64,000 bases of DNA from Bernardetia sp. (GCA_020630575.1 JAHDBD010000005.1:178656-242655); one strand, 5' to 3'. Counted from the first letter of the stretch, positions 1 to 8,274 are shown. Notes: generated from the sequence alone by a model not told the origin. Numbers and translations are program-made.

Positions 1-667
1 CTGTTGGTAATTCTATTGCATCAATTTCTTTACTCCAAAGCTCATTTTCTTCTGCTGTGATTTTAAGTTCATCAGAAACAGTATCTTCATAAACATTATC
101 TGAAGAAGTCAGCATCTGTAGAAAATTACCACTTTCTTTTATTTCAGAAATTAGATAACGCACCAAAAATCTATCCCAGAGAGCCTCTAAACCTTCATTT
201 TTAGGTGGAAGTTCGTTTGAAGCTGCAATAAGTCCTTTTAATTCTACTTTTACTTCTTCTTCCCCATTTCTATAAATTTTCTCATTCAAAACGGTCAATA
301 GCGCATTCTGAATAGAAGGACTTGCTTTCCAAATTTCATCTAAAAAAACAACTGTTGCCCCTGGTAAATATTTCTCTGTCAAGCGTTCATATTTGTCTTC
401 ATCTTTCAACTTTTTGATAGAAACAGGACCAAAAACCTCATCAGGCGTACTAAAACGGTTCATCAAATACTCAAAAGATTGTCCTGCTGTAAAGGCAAAT
501 TTTAGCTTACGTGCAATCAAACTTTTGGCTACCCCTGGTGCGCCTAACATAAACAGACTCTCACCTGCAACGGCTGTTAGAAGTGCTAATTGTATCGGTT
601 CTTGTCGTTCGTAAAGATTTTTATTGAGAGCAGAAAGTAAGTTTTTGATTCGTTCTTTGCGTTGCAT
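1..667 (-). CDS. ravA: MoxR-family AAA+ ATPase RavA, N-terminal part
   Basis: The gene runs off the left edge; the first 222 residues are visible. Walker A is GAPGVAKS (residues 42-49) and Walker B VVFLDE (about 106-111). The segments KSLIARKLKFAF, RFSTPDEVFGP, AASNELP and a final MLTSSD block match the RavA branch of the MoxR ATPases closely. RavA is known as a hexameric AAA+ protein that works with the VWA protein ViaA. No ViaA partner is visible, because the downstream side is off the window. The ATG at 667 is the only good start. A palindromic repeat lies 17 bases upstream of it. Confidence 0.9.
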   Translation of the reverse strand, partial: MQRKERIKNLLSALNKNLYERQEPIQLALLTAVAGESLFMLGAPGVAKSLIARKLKFAFTAGQSFEYLMNRFSTPDEVFGPVSIKKLKDEDKYERLTEKYLPGATVVFLDEIWKASPSIQNALLTVLNEKIYRNGEEEVKVELKGLIAASNELPPKNEGLEALWDRFLVRYLISEIKESGNFLQMLTSSDNVYEDTVSDELKITAEENELWSKEIDAIELPT

Positions 668-683
668 TGAAAGTGGTTTTTTT

Positions 684-709
684 GTCGTTGGTGAGACACC
701 AACAACGGC
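684..709. repeat. Family A palindromic repeat, intergenic copy
   Basis: The arms GTCGTTGGTG and CACCAACAACGGC face each other across a 3-base loop. It is almost identical to the two copies at 17412-17438 and 17449-17475 (opposite orientation, one base shorter in the loop). It lies just upstream of the ravA start, so it may form a hairpin in the leader. Confidence 0.7.
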
Positions 710-787
710 GATATAATAGTATTTTGAAATAAAACAGACTAACTTTTTATTTAGGAATAAGGTTTTGAGAATTTTATTTATACATGA

Positions 788-1516
788 TTATTTCCCTCTC
801 ATTATTCTATCAGCCAAAGAAGGACTAATTCTATTGATGATTTTTAATAATTTTACTTTTCCGATTTCGACTTCAAATTTATCTTTTTTGAAGGCTTTTA
901 TAAATTCTTTTGCTAATTGCTGAGGCGTAATTTTTCCTGTTCCTCTACCTTTTGTCATTTGTGTATCTACCAAAGGAGGAATAATTTCAAAAACTTTTGT
1001 GTTTTGAAGTTGGTAACGTAAAGATTTCGAAAAAATATGAATGGCTGCCTTTGTAGCGCAATAAACAGGAGCTGTCATTTTAGGAACTAAACCTAAACCT
1101 GAAGAAACATTAACAATAGCTGCATTTTGATTGATTTCTAAAATCGGTAAAAGCAAAGAAATAAGTTTTAGAGGAGCTAAAAGGTTTACATTTATTTCAT
1201 TTTCTAGTTTTGGAATAATGTGTTTTTCTTCCGAAAAATGATAATTATATTGAATACCAGCATTATTAATTAAAATATTCAAATCTTTATGTTCCTGCTC
1301 AATAAATAAAACGAGATTTTCAATATCTTCTTCTTTTGAAATATCTGCACAGAAAGGAATTATTCTTTTGTCTTTTTGAGCAAGACTATTGAGTTTTTCT
1401 TTGTTTCTACCAACTGCAATTATTTGATTTTCATAATCAAGAAATTGATAAAGTAGAGCTTCGCCAATTCCTGCTGTTGCACCTGTGATAAGTATTTTGT
1501 TCGATTCTAATTTCAT
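788..1516 (-). CDS. SDR-family NAD(P)-dependent oxidoreductase
   Basis: A classical short-chain dehydrogenase of 242 residues. The cofactor loop TGATAGIG is at residues 11-18, NNAG at 84-87, the catalytic Ser near 138-139 and YxxxK at Tyr152/Lys156. Overall it resembles the DltE-type SDRs, of unknown substrate. The C-terminus is basic and has no membrane anchor. It lies 114 bases downstream of a Crp-like regulator gene on the same strand and may be cotranscribed with it or controlled by it; this is inference from position only. The ATG at 1516 has an AAGGAG-like stretch a few bases upstream (AAAAGGAG does not occur; the visible purine tract is weak). Confidence 0.85.
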   Translation of the reverse strand: MKLESNKILITGATAGIGEALLYQFLDYENQIIAVGRNKEKLNSLAQKDKRIIPFCADISKEEDIENLVLFIEQEHKDLNILINNAGIQYNYHFSEEKHIIPKLENEINVNLLAPLKLISLLLPILEINQNAAIVNVSSGLGLVPKMTAPVYCATKAAIHIFSKSLRYQLQNTKVFEIIPPLVDTQMTKGRGTGKITPQQLAKEFIKAFKKDKFEVEIGKVKLLKIINRISPSLADRIMRGK

Positions 1517-1630
1517 AATAAAGGAGAAAAAAATGAGTGATATTTATTTAAGCTAATACCACAAATTTCTACTTTACTTTTATCAAAATCATTTACCTAT
1601 GTAAATAAACAAGCTGTCAAGTCTGATAAA

Positions 1631-2209
1631 TTACTCTTTTCTTGATCTAATACGACTTAATTGCGTAGGTGTGATTCCCAAATAAGAAGCAATGTGATAT
1701 TGAGCAATTTGATTTTTTAGTTCTTTATGTTCTTTCAAAAAAATCTCATACCGTTGTTTTGCTTCAAGAGTTACTAACTCAATTTCTCTTTTTTCTTTGT
1801 TTACAAAAAACTGTTCTGCCAAAAGACGAGACAAACGCTCTATTTTGGGATAATCGTCATAGAGCCTTGTAATATTTTCAAAATTAGCAACCCATAGCAC
1901 ACAATCTGTCAGACATTGAATATCAATTAAGTTTTGTTTTTGACTAACCAAGGAAGAATATGCTCCAACAAATTGATTAGATGTAAAAAATGTTTTGTTG
2001 TATTCTTCGCCTTTTTCATTGCTATAAAAAGCTCTCAAAATACCTGTTTCTACAAAGGCTATTTGTTTACTATACTCTCCCTTTTTGGCAAAAAAGTGTT
2101 TTTTAGTCATCTTCTCTTTTTCAAATAAAGATGTAAAAAGTTCTAATTCTGTTTCAGAAAAATTGACAATGGAAGACAAAAAATGAGTTAAGGATATAGG
2201 TTTTTTCAT
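1631..2209 (-). CDS. Crp/Fnr-family transcriptional regulator
   Basis: A 192-residue protein with an N-terminal cyclic-nucleotide-binding-type beta roll (about 25-115; note FAKKGEYSKQIAFVETG and a YSNEKGEEYNKTFF strand pair) and a short C-terminal helix-turn-helix, IASYLGITPTQLSRIR (about 173-188). This is the common Bacteroidota Crp/Fnr subfamily that often controls nearby metabolic genes. The ligand is unknown; the residues that bind cAMP in Crp are not clearly conserved. Its start at 2209 is divergent from the flavoprotein gene at 2295, and the 85-base gap holds the flavoprotein promoter. The SDR gene follows on the same strand. Confidence 0.85.
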   Translation of the reverse strand: MKKPISLTHFLSSIVNFSETELELFTSLFEKEKMTKKHFFAKKGEYSKQIAFVETGILRAFYSNEKGEEYNKTFFTSNQFVGAYSSLVSQKQNLIDIQCLTDCVLWVANFENITRLYDDYPKIERLSRLLAEQFFVNKEKREIELVTLEAKQRYEIFLKEHKELKNQIAQYHIASYLGITPTQLSRIRSRKE

Positions 2210-2266
2210 AGTATGAGCTTATAAATTTGATGAAAAAGTAAAAATATTTTTCTGAATGAGATTTTG

Positions 2267-2274
2267 TAAATTTG
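2267..2274 (+). promoter_or_regulatory. Putative Bacteroidota -7 box (TAAATTTG)
   Basis: TAAATTTG fits the Bacteroidota consensus TAnnTTTG and ends 20 bases before the ATG of the flavoprotein gene. No convincing -33 TTG element is seen. The call rests on motif and position only. Confidence 0.45.
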
Positions 2275-2294
2275 CAGCTCAAATTTAATAAAAA

Positions 2295-3521
2295 ATGAAA
2301 AACAAAAGAGTCATAATTATTGGTGGTGGTGCAGGGGGATTTTTTGCAGCCATTAATTTAAAAGAAAAAAATCCAAATTATAATGTTTCTATTTTAGAAC
2401 AAACCAATACACTCCTAAAAAAAGTAAAGATTTCGGGTGGTGGGCGTTGTAATGTTACGCATTCTTGTTTTGAACCTGAAGAACTGACTAAAAATTATCC
2501 ACGAGGAGAAAAAGAACTTTTAGGCGCATTTTATCAATTTCAACCTCAAGATATGATAGAATGGCTCAAAAAAAGAGGTGTAAAAACCAAAACGGAAGCA
2601 GACGGACGTATGTTTCCTATTTCTAATGATTCTCAGACGATTATAGATTGTTTTTTGACAGAAGCTAGAAAACTCAATATTGATATTCAAAAAGGCTGTG
2701 CCGTTGAAAAATTGATTCCTCCAACAGAAGAAACGCATCAAAAATGGCAAATTCAGATAAAAAACAAAGCTAATTTAGAAGCTGATGCGCTTATTATAGC
2801 AACTGGAAGTCAACCAAAATCTTGGAAAATGCTTATCGATTTGGGACATTCTATTTCAAATCCTGTACCTTCGCTTTTTACAATGGACGTTAAAAATGAT
2901 GCTCGTTTGAAAGATTTGGCAGGAGTTTCGGTAAGTAATGGGGCAGTTTGGGCAAAAGACACAAAACTTGCTACTGAAAATGGTGCTGTTTTGGTTACGC
3001 ATTGGGGACTTTCTGCGCCTGCTGTTTTGCGTCTTTCTGCGTGGGGAGCGAGAGAACTAGCCGACAAAAATTATAAATTTGAAATGGGTGTAAATTGGAT
3101 AGAAGATACACCAAAAAACACGCTCAAAACTTTGAAAGCACACCGAGAAGAATGGCGTAAAAAACAAATTGGAACAATTTCTCCCTTTGAAATTCCGAAT
3201 CGGCTTTGGAAAAAACTCGTCGAAGCTGCACAAATAGACCTCACTACGAACTGGGCATCCCTTTCAAATAATCAATTAGAGAAACTTTCAAACGAACTCA
3301 CAAAAGGAATATTTCATGTAACTGGAAAAAGCACTTATAAAGATGAATTCGTAACTTGTGGAGGAATTGCTTTATCAGAAGTTGATTTTAAGACAATGGA
3401 AAGTAAAGTTTTGCCTAATCTATATTTTACTGGCGAAGTCTTAGATATTGATGCCATTACAGGAGGATTCAATTTCCAAGCTGCATGGACAACAGCGTGG
3501 ATTGCAGCACAAAACATTTAA
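2295..3521 (+). CDS. HI0933/BaiN-type NAD(P)/FAD-dependent flavoprotein
   Basis: A 408-residue flavoprotein of the HI0933 (YhiN/BaiN-like) family. It has a Rossmann FAD site at the N-terminus (GGGAGG, residues 10-15), the family signature KISGGGRCNVTHS (about 46-58), and a C-terminal FAD-contacting stretch TGEVLDIDAITGGFNFQAAW (about 379-398). The length is normal for the family. Physiological substrates are mostly unknown; a few members reduce bile-acid enones. It is a single gene, with the divergent Crp-like regulator upstream and a GH3-family gene 154 bases downstream. Confidence 0.9.
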   Translation: MKNKRVIIIGGGAGGFFAAINLKEKNPNYNVSILEQTNTLLKKVKISGGGRCNVTHSCFEPEELTKNYPRGEKELLGAFYQFQPQDMIEWLKKRGVKTKTEADGRMFPISNDSQTIIDCFLTEARKLNIDIQKGCAVEKLIPPTEETHQKWQIQIKNKANLEADALIIATGSQPKSWKMLIDLGHSISNPVPSLFTMDVKNDARLKDLAGVSVSNGAVWAKDTKLATENGAVLVTHWGLSAPAVLRLSAWGARELADKNYKFEMGVNWIEDTPKNTLKTLKAHREEWRKKQIGTISPFEIPNRLWKKLVEAAQIDLTTNWASLSNNQLEKLSNELTKGIFHVTGKSTYKDEFVTCGGIALSEVDFKTMESKVLPNLYFTGEVLDIDAITGGFNFQAAWTTAWIAAQNI

Positions 3522-3675
3522 TTAAATTATGGAAGTTGAAAGAATATCTATACGACTTATTATTTTTTATAATAAAAGTTAAACAAAAATATATGCCTTA
3601 CTCTTTAGATTGAGTAAAGTACACAGAAATACATTTTTTAAACTCGTTCTATTTTTACTCAAATTATATAATTAT

Positions 3676-5208
3676 ATGAAAAACATTGTCAATTGGATAG
3701 GAACAAAGATATTCTCTACTCGTTTGGAGAGTATAGAAAATTTCAAAAAGAACCCTTTTGAGGTTCAAGAAAGAGTATTTAAGTATCTGATTGAATCTGG
3801 AAAAGATACAGTTTGGGGAAAAGAACACGATTATTTTTCTATCAAAACTCAAGGACAATTTGCCGAGCGCATTCCTGTTTCTAGCTATGAAGAATTTTAC
3901 CCCTACATAGAAAGAAGTTTGAAAGGCGAACAAAATTTGCTTTGGAACAAACCTATTATCGGCTTTTCAAAATCTTCTGGAACGACCAATGCACGCAGCA
4001 AATATATTCCTGTTTCGGAAGAAGGATTAGACAAAAATCACTATGCAGCAGGAAAAGATTTGATTGCTCTGTATGCAAATAACAACCCAGAAACAGGATT
4101 TTTCTCTGGAAAAGGATTGGGAGTGGGAGGAAGTATGCAGCCCAATCCAGTTACAGGAGAGAAAAATTGTGGTGATGTTTCTGCTCTGATTATGAATCAT
4201 TTGCCTGCGTGGGCAGAATATCTCAGAACCCCTAGTTTAGAGATTGCACTGATGGAAAATTGGGAAGAAAAAATGGAAGCGATGGCAAGAGCAAGCTCAA
4301 AAGAAAATGTAACAAGCATTCAAGGCGTTCCGACGTGGACACTTTTTTTGATTAAGAAAATATTAGAAATTACAGGAAAAAAATCAATTTTAGAGGTTTG
4401 GCCCAACTTAGAATGCTTTTTTCATGGAGCAGTTTCCTTTACGCCTTATCGTCAGCTTTTCAAAGAACTTATTCCTTCCGAGCAAATGAATTATATGGAA
4501 GTTTATAATGCTTCCGAAGGATTTTTTGCGCTGCAAGACCAAAAAAATAGCGAAGATTTGTTATTGCTTTTAGATTATGGAATTTATTATGAATTTATTC
4601 CTATGGATGAGTGGGACAAAGAAAATCCTAAAACCATAACGCTACAAGAAGTAAAACTGAACGAAAAATATGCAATGATTATTTCTACTAATTCAGGTCT
4701 TTGGCGATATAATATTGGCGATGTGGTAAAATTTACGTCTTTAAGTCCATTTAGAATACGAATTGCAGGACGCACAAAACATTTTATTAATGCTTTTGGA
4801 GAAGAAGTAGTAGTAGAAAATGCTGATATTGCGCTGGCTTATGCGTGCGAAAAAACATGCGCAAAACTAAAAGATTATACAGCAGCACCGATTTATATAA
4901 AAGACGAAGGAGAAGGAAATCACAAACAAGGAGGACACGAATGGATTATAGAATTTGAAAAAAATCCAGAAAATGAAACGCTTTTTGTAGAATCTTTAGA
5001 TGAGAAGTTAAGGGAAATAAATTCGGATTACGATGCCAAACGAGCAGGAAATATAGCTTTAGTTATGCCAATCGTTCATTTTGCAGAGCCAAATACGTTT
5101 TATAAATGGTTACATTCGAAAGGAAAATTAGGAGGACAGCATAAAGTTCCACGTCTTTCGAATGATAGAGAATATGTCGATGCGATTTTGGAAGTGATGG
5201 AAAAATAA
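3676..5208 (+). CDS. GH3 auxin-responsive promoter family protein (acyl-adenylate/amide synthetase fold)
   Basis: A 510-residue member of the GH3 family, related to the plant jasmonate and auxin amino-acid conjugating enzymes. The ATP-binding loop FSKSSGTTNARSKYIP is near residues 97-112, a YNASEGFFALQ motif near 277-287, and the hinge region LWRYNIGDVVKF and RIRIAGRTKHFINAFGEE near 342-375. The family adenylates carboxylic acids and couples them to an amine or thiol; the bacterial substrates are unknown. I chose the ATG at 3676. The open frame extends to a TTG at 3610, but the extra 22 residues lie outside the family homology. Confidence 0.88.
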   Translation: MKNIVNWIGTKIFSTRLESIENFKKNPFEVQERVFKYLIESGKDTVWGKEHDYFSIKTQGQFAERIPVSSYEEFYPYIERSLKGEQNLLWNKPIIGFSKSSGTTNARSKYIPVSEEGLDKNHYAAGKDLIALYANNNPETGFFSGKGLGVGGSMQPNPVTGEKNCGDVSALIMNHLPAWAEYLRTPSLEIALMENWEEKMEAMARASSKENVTSIQGVPTWTLFLIKKILEITGKKSILEVWPNLECFFHGAVSFTPYRQLFKELIPSEQMNYMEVYNASEGFFALQDQKNSEDLLLLLDYGIYYEFIPMDEWDKENPKTITLQEVKLNEKYAMIISTNSGLWRYNIGDVVKFTSLSPFRIRIAGRTKHFINAFGEEVVVENADIALAYACEKTCAKLKDYTAAPIYIKDEGEGNHKQGGHEWIIEFEKNPENETLFVESLDEKLREINSDYDAKRAGNIALVMPIVHFAEPNTFYKWLHSKGKLGGQHKVPRLSNDREYVDAILEVMEK

Positions 5209-5348
5209 AAGGCGAAAACTTTGTCAGTAGTTGTTTTGCAAGCTCAAAACAACTCTGACAATAGTTTAGAAGAAGTTCAATAATTGAAAAAAGTTACTTT
5301 GAGATATATTTTTATTTTTTAGGTGTATAATTGTAGTAATATGAAATA

Positions 5349-5410
5349 CAAATACACAGCTAGAAGCCAAATACATATTGCTCACTTGCTATGAAGCAAG
5401 CAAGAACAAT
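5349..5410 (+). repeat. Family C double-hairpin repeat, copy 1
   Basis: It starts CAAATACACAGC, continues with GCCAAATACATA and then CTCACTTGCT-ATGA-AGCAAG, which folds as a hairpin (CTTGCT/AGCAAG). It aligns block by block with the copy at 5561 in the same orientation. Confidence 0.6.
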
Positions 5411-5560
5411 ATTCTTATTTTTTATTTATTTTTCGGCAGCCGAGCATGAGCTGGAATCCTTTGGCTGGTGTTCTAAAGTGATGAGGGAAGTGATTGTATT
5501 TGCTGTTTTTTGTAGTAGTGCATTTTCTATATTTAAATTTTTGTTTAGAATAGCTAAATG

Positions 5561-5622
5561 CAAATACACGGCAGGGATGCCGAATACATAGTCCTCACTT
5601 GCTAAGAAGTAAGCGAGAGCCA
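5561..5622 (+). repeat. Family C double-hairpin repeat, copy 2
   Basis: It starts CAAATACACGGC. The first stem is CGGCA-GGGA-TGCCG, followed by AATACATA and a second imperfect stem, CTCACTTGCT with AGTAAGCGAG. It is the best-preserved copy; a third, inverted copy lies at about 6466-6526. Confidence 0.6.
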
Positions 5623-5781
5623 TTCATTCAACAGGGGAAAATAAATATAATTAATTTTGACTAATTACTTATTTAGTACTACTTTTCAAAAGTCGGTTTT
5701 TTAGATTATTGAGTCGAACGTTTAGTGGTATTTCCCGTAAAAAAGAGTATAAATTATTTACTAATACATAACCTTAATACT

Positions 5782-6195
5782 ATGAAACCTTCATCACCCA
5801 ATAAAAAACAGTTTCTATCTTTTGACTTCTATGCACAAGCTGTTTTTTCTTCAGTAGCTTTACTACTTGCTTTGTATAGTATGTTTGATACTATGGCACT
5901 TGCGATAGGTCTATGGCTAGTTGTTCCTGTTACACTTTACAATTCTATCAGTCTTTTAGTACATATTTTTATGGGAAGCTATTCTAAGCAAGTATCATTG
6001 TTACGAATTATTCACGCAATACTAGGTTTCATATCTGTGGCAGGTATATTATTTTACATCTATAGTGGAGGAACAATAGATGAAGGGTCTTCGTTCTATG
6101 TTATTTCATTTGTTCCATTTGTATTTCTGACCTCTTATTTTATTATTACTTATTTGGATTTTAAAGCAATGAAATCACAAGTAAGTCAAGAATAA
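5782..6195 (+). CDS. Hypothetical four-helix membrane protein
   Basis: A 137-residue integral membrane protein that I cannot assign to a family. It has a short polar N-terminus (MKPSSPNKKQFLSFD) followed by four hydrophobic stretches, roughly residues 15-35, 40-62, 75-97 and 105-127, then a short charged tail. I chose the ATG at 5782. The frame opens at a GTG at 5725, but the extra 19 residues are unlike a signal or membrane segment and no ribosome site is seen. Single gene; the DUF1272 gene follows 64 bases downstream. Confidence 0.6.
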   Translation: MKPSSPNKKQFLSFDFYAQAVFSSVALLLALYSMFDTMALAIGLWLVVPVTLYNSISLLVHIFMGSYSKQVSLLRIIHAILGFISVAGILFYIYSGGTIDEGSSFYVISFVPFVFLTSYFIITYLDFKAMKSQVSQE

Positions 6196-6259
6196 CATAT
6201 ACTTATTAGTTTTGTGATTTGCTTTTCGTTTGACAAGTCTGAATTAAAACCAATAAAAA

Positions 6260-6559
6260 ATGCTACAACTAAGTCCTTCTTGTGAAAACTGTGATAAACT
6301 ATTACCAAATGAGAGTAATGAAGCAATGATTTGTACTTATTACAAAGACTGTGTAGAAAATATTTTGTTCAATGTCTGTCCAAACTGTGGAGGTTTTGAG
6401 AAGCGACCCTCACGACCAAAGGCCCAACTAGAAAAATATTCCCTGCTCTGCCTCGCAAGATTGCCGTCGCTTGGTTTTGCCGAGTGGCTTATATGTATTC
6501 GGCTTGCAGCCGTGGTTTTTGTATTTCGCTGTTCTACAACAACAAGCAAAAATATATAA
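6260..6559 (+). CDS. DUF1272 protein, degenerate, with repeat-derived C-terminus
   Basis: The first 55 or so residues match DUF1272, a small cysteine-rich probable zinc-binding family: CENCDKLLPNES, AMICTYYKDCVENIL, VCPNCGGFEKRPSRPKAQLEKY. From memory, family members have an extra block of about four to five residues with two cysteines between ICTY and the DC pair (ECTFC-like), which is missing here in frame. Normal members end soon after the LEKY region. Here the frame runs on for about 40 unrelated residues, encoded by the family C repeat (about 6466-6526, inverted). The gene therefore looks decayed or rewritten by a repeat. Whether it still makes a functional protein is unclear. Confidence 0.65.
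   Translation: MLQLSPSCENCDKLLPNESNEAMICTYYKDCVENILFNVCPNCGGFEKRPSRPKAQLEKYSLLCLARLPSLGFAEWLICIRLAAVVFVFRCSTTTSKNI
6466..6526 (-). repeat. Family C double-hairpin repeat, inverted copy 3
   Basis: Read on the minus strand it begins AAATACAAAAACCACGGCT, forms the stem CGGCT-GCA-AGCCG, then AATACATA and a second GC-rich hairpin (near CCACTCGG and CCAAGCGACGG). The CGGC-GCCGAATACATA core is shared with 5561-5622. It lies inside the 3' part of the DUF1272 frame. Confidence 0.5.
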
Positions 6560-6687
6560 AATTACGCATTTTTTTAAACCGTATGTGCCAGTAACAACAA
6601 AAAACCTAAACTTCAAAAGAAACAAATCTTTATGAAATTTAGGATTTTGAAAACTGAATAATATTGACTTTTCTGATTTTAGATTTT

Positions 6688-7767
6688 CTAAGTATATTTT
6701 TCTTTTTTAGTTTTCTTTACTGTTTCCAAAAATTCCTTGATTCTTTGCTCTTGGTCTTTGTGACAAACCAAAAGCACACCATCATAATCTGCGACAATAA
6801 AATTATCTAATCCTTGTACAACAGCCAAACGGTCTTTTGAAATTTTGATAATCGAATTTTTGGTGTCATACGCCATTACATCTCCTGTAATTACATTTTT
6901 GTTTTCATCTTTTTTGGCTTGTTCGTGTAATGATTTCCACGTTCCCAAATCAGACCAACCACAATCACATTGAACGACATAGACATTATCAGCTTTTTCC
7001 ATTATTCCATAATCAATCGAAATGCCATGGAATTGTGAATAGGCTTTTTCTAAAGATTTAGCTTCATTTTTGGTATAAAAATCACCTTTCATATCTTCAA
7101 AGGCTTCAGAAATATCACTCAAATAAGTATCAAAGGCTTGTGCAATCGTTTGTGCATTCCAAATAAAAATACCTGCATTCCATACAAAATCACCACTTTC
7201 TAAAAATGATTTTGCCATTTCTAAATTAGGTTTTTCAGTAAACAAACGTACTTTTTTCAGATTTCCTTTTTGATTCTCTTCACTCTGGATATAACCATAG
7301 CCTGTATCAGGACGTGTTGGTTTGATTCCTAGAGTAACAATTTTATCGCTATATTTTGCTGCATCAATCGCAACAGTAAGTTTATCGATAAAACTGTATG
7401 TATCCAAAATTACGTGGTCAGAAGGCGTAACAATAATATTAGCCTCTGGATTTTTGGATTTAATTTTATAAGACGCATACGCAATACAAGGCGCAGTATT
7501 ACGAAGAAATGGCTCTAATAAAATTTGCTCATCTGAAAAGTTAGGTAACTGTTCTTTTACCAAGTCTTTGTAGTCTTGATTAGTAACAATGTACATATTT
7601 TCAGGCTTACAAACAGGCTCAAAACGCTTGACTGTCTGTTGTAAAAGTGATTTTCCAGTTCCTAGAATATCTTGAAACTGTTTTGGATAATTACGGCGAC
7701 TAAAAGGCCAAAAACGGCTTCCAATTCCACCTGCCATAATAATAAGGTGTGTATTTTTATCTTGCAT
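6688..7767 (-). CDS. manC: Mannose-1-phosphate guanylyltransferase (GDP-mannose pyrophosphorylase)
   Basis: A 359-residue nucleotidyltransferase that makes GDP-mannose from GTP and mannose 1-phosphate, the donor for mannose, fucose and related sugars in surface polysaccharides. The signature GGIGSRFWPFSRRNYPKQF lies at residues 13-31, and the sugar-binding FTEKPNLEMAKSF and WNAGIFIW blocks follow (about 177-205). It has only the nucleotidyltransferase part; there is no C-terminal cupin-type isomerase domain, which is normal for the short type. Single gene on the minus strand. The dead GxxExxY element begins 26 bases upstream of its start, inside its likely promoter region. Confidence 0.93.
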   Translation of the reverse strand: MQDKNTHLIIMAGGIGSRFWPFSRRNYPKQFQDILGTGKSLLQQTVKRFEPVCKPENMYIVTNQDYKDLVKEQLPNFSDEQILLEPFLRNTAPCIAYASYKIKSKNPEANIIVTPSDHVILDTYSFIDKLTVAIDAAKYSDKIVTLGIKPTRPDTGYGYIQSEENQKGNLKKVRLFTEKPNLEMAKSFLESGDFVWNAGIFIWNAQTIAQAFDTYLSDISEAFEDMKGDFYTKNEAKSLEKAYSQFHGISIDYGIMEKADNVYVVQCDCGWSDLGTWKSLHEQAKKDENKNVITGDVMAYDTKNSIIKISKDRLAVVQGLDNFIVADYDGVLLVCHKDQEQRIKEFLETVKKTKKEKYT

Positions 7768-7793
7768 ATATTTTTTGTTTATTCAAATACTTT

Positions 7794-8274
7794 TAGACCA
7801 CAGAGTTAATAGAGTTGAAAGAGGAATGAAAATTCAATATCTGAATTCAATTTCCCATCTAGTTACTCCTTTCATTAGTAATTCTACATTAAAATTAATC
7901 AATAAACCAACTCTACAATTAGCAAACTTCATATAATTCATAAGTTGAGCTTTGGTATAGGATGAATTTCGTTTACCGATTTCAATTCTAAAATAACTTT
8001 ATTTTCTATAACAAAATCAGCTAAAACCACAAGGCATTTTCACATCTTTATAAATTACCTCTATTGGTTTTTGTCTTTCTATAAATTATTTTGTGTTCTT
8101 CGACAACTCATAGAATAAACATTCTTCATAAACTGATTCTAATAAACCCATAACTACAGAATTGTGTACTTCAATACAAGAACCAAGTATCTGCTGCGTA
8201 ATTTGATTGATTTCCATAATGTGTCTCTAAGTTAAGTGTATTTTCTCCTTTAGCTCTTTAAACTCTGTGGTCTA
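7794..8274. mobile_element. Family D mini-element: GxxExxY remnant between terminal inverted repeats
   Basis: The left end (7794-7827) begins TAGACCACAGAGTTAATAGA and the right end (8244-8274), read on the minus strand, begins TAGACCACAGAGTTTAAAGA; the similarity continues imperfectly into AGAGCTAAAGGAGA. These ends enclose one broken GxxExxY gene and nothing else. No transposase and no clear target-site duplication is seen. CACAGAG-type sequence continues just outside the right end, near 8303-8332. Calling it mobile is inference from the inverted ends and single cargo. Confidence 0.55.
7834..8217 (-). pseudogene. GxxExxY protein pseudogene
   Basis: On the minus strand the ATG at 8217 opens MEINQITQQILGSCIEVHNS, then MGLLESVYEECLFYEL, a clear GxxExxY start (GLLESVYE). 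The frame is then broken by an in-frame stop after KNTK, and at least two shifts of frame are needed to follow the rest: VLADFVIENKVILELKSV (the acidic, lysine-containing core of this PD-(D/E)xK-like family), then YTKAQLMNYMKF and GLLINFNVELLMKGVTR. Intact family members are about 125 residues, which this span would encode. Function of the family is unknown. Confidence 0.8.

Larger units (their letters stand above)
5209..5781. other. Gene-free spacer of about 570 bases with repeats
   Basis: No convincing gene is present. Short open frames on both strands (5391-5591 and 5426-5623) overlap each other and consist largely of repeat sequence. The spacer holds two direct copies of the family C double hairpin (5349-5410 and 5561-5622), separated by about 150 bases, suggesting a small composite or duplicated element. 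Confidence 0.6.

Noticed and set aside
5391..5623. Two overlapping small frames, one on each strand
   Set aside because: They overlap almost fully, consist of repeat sequence (family C), have no ribosome-site support and match no family I know.
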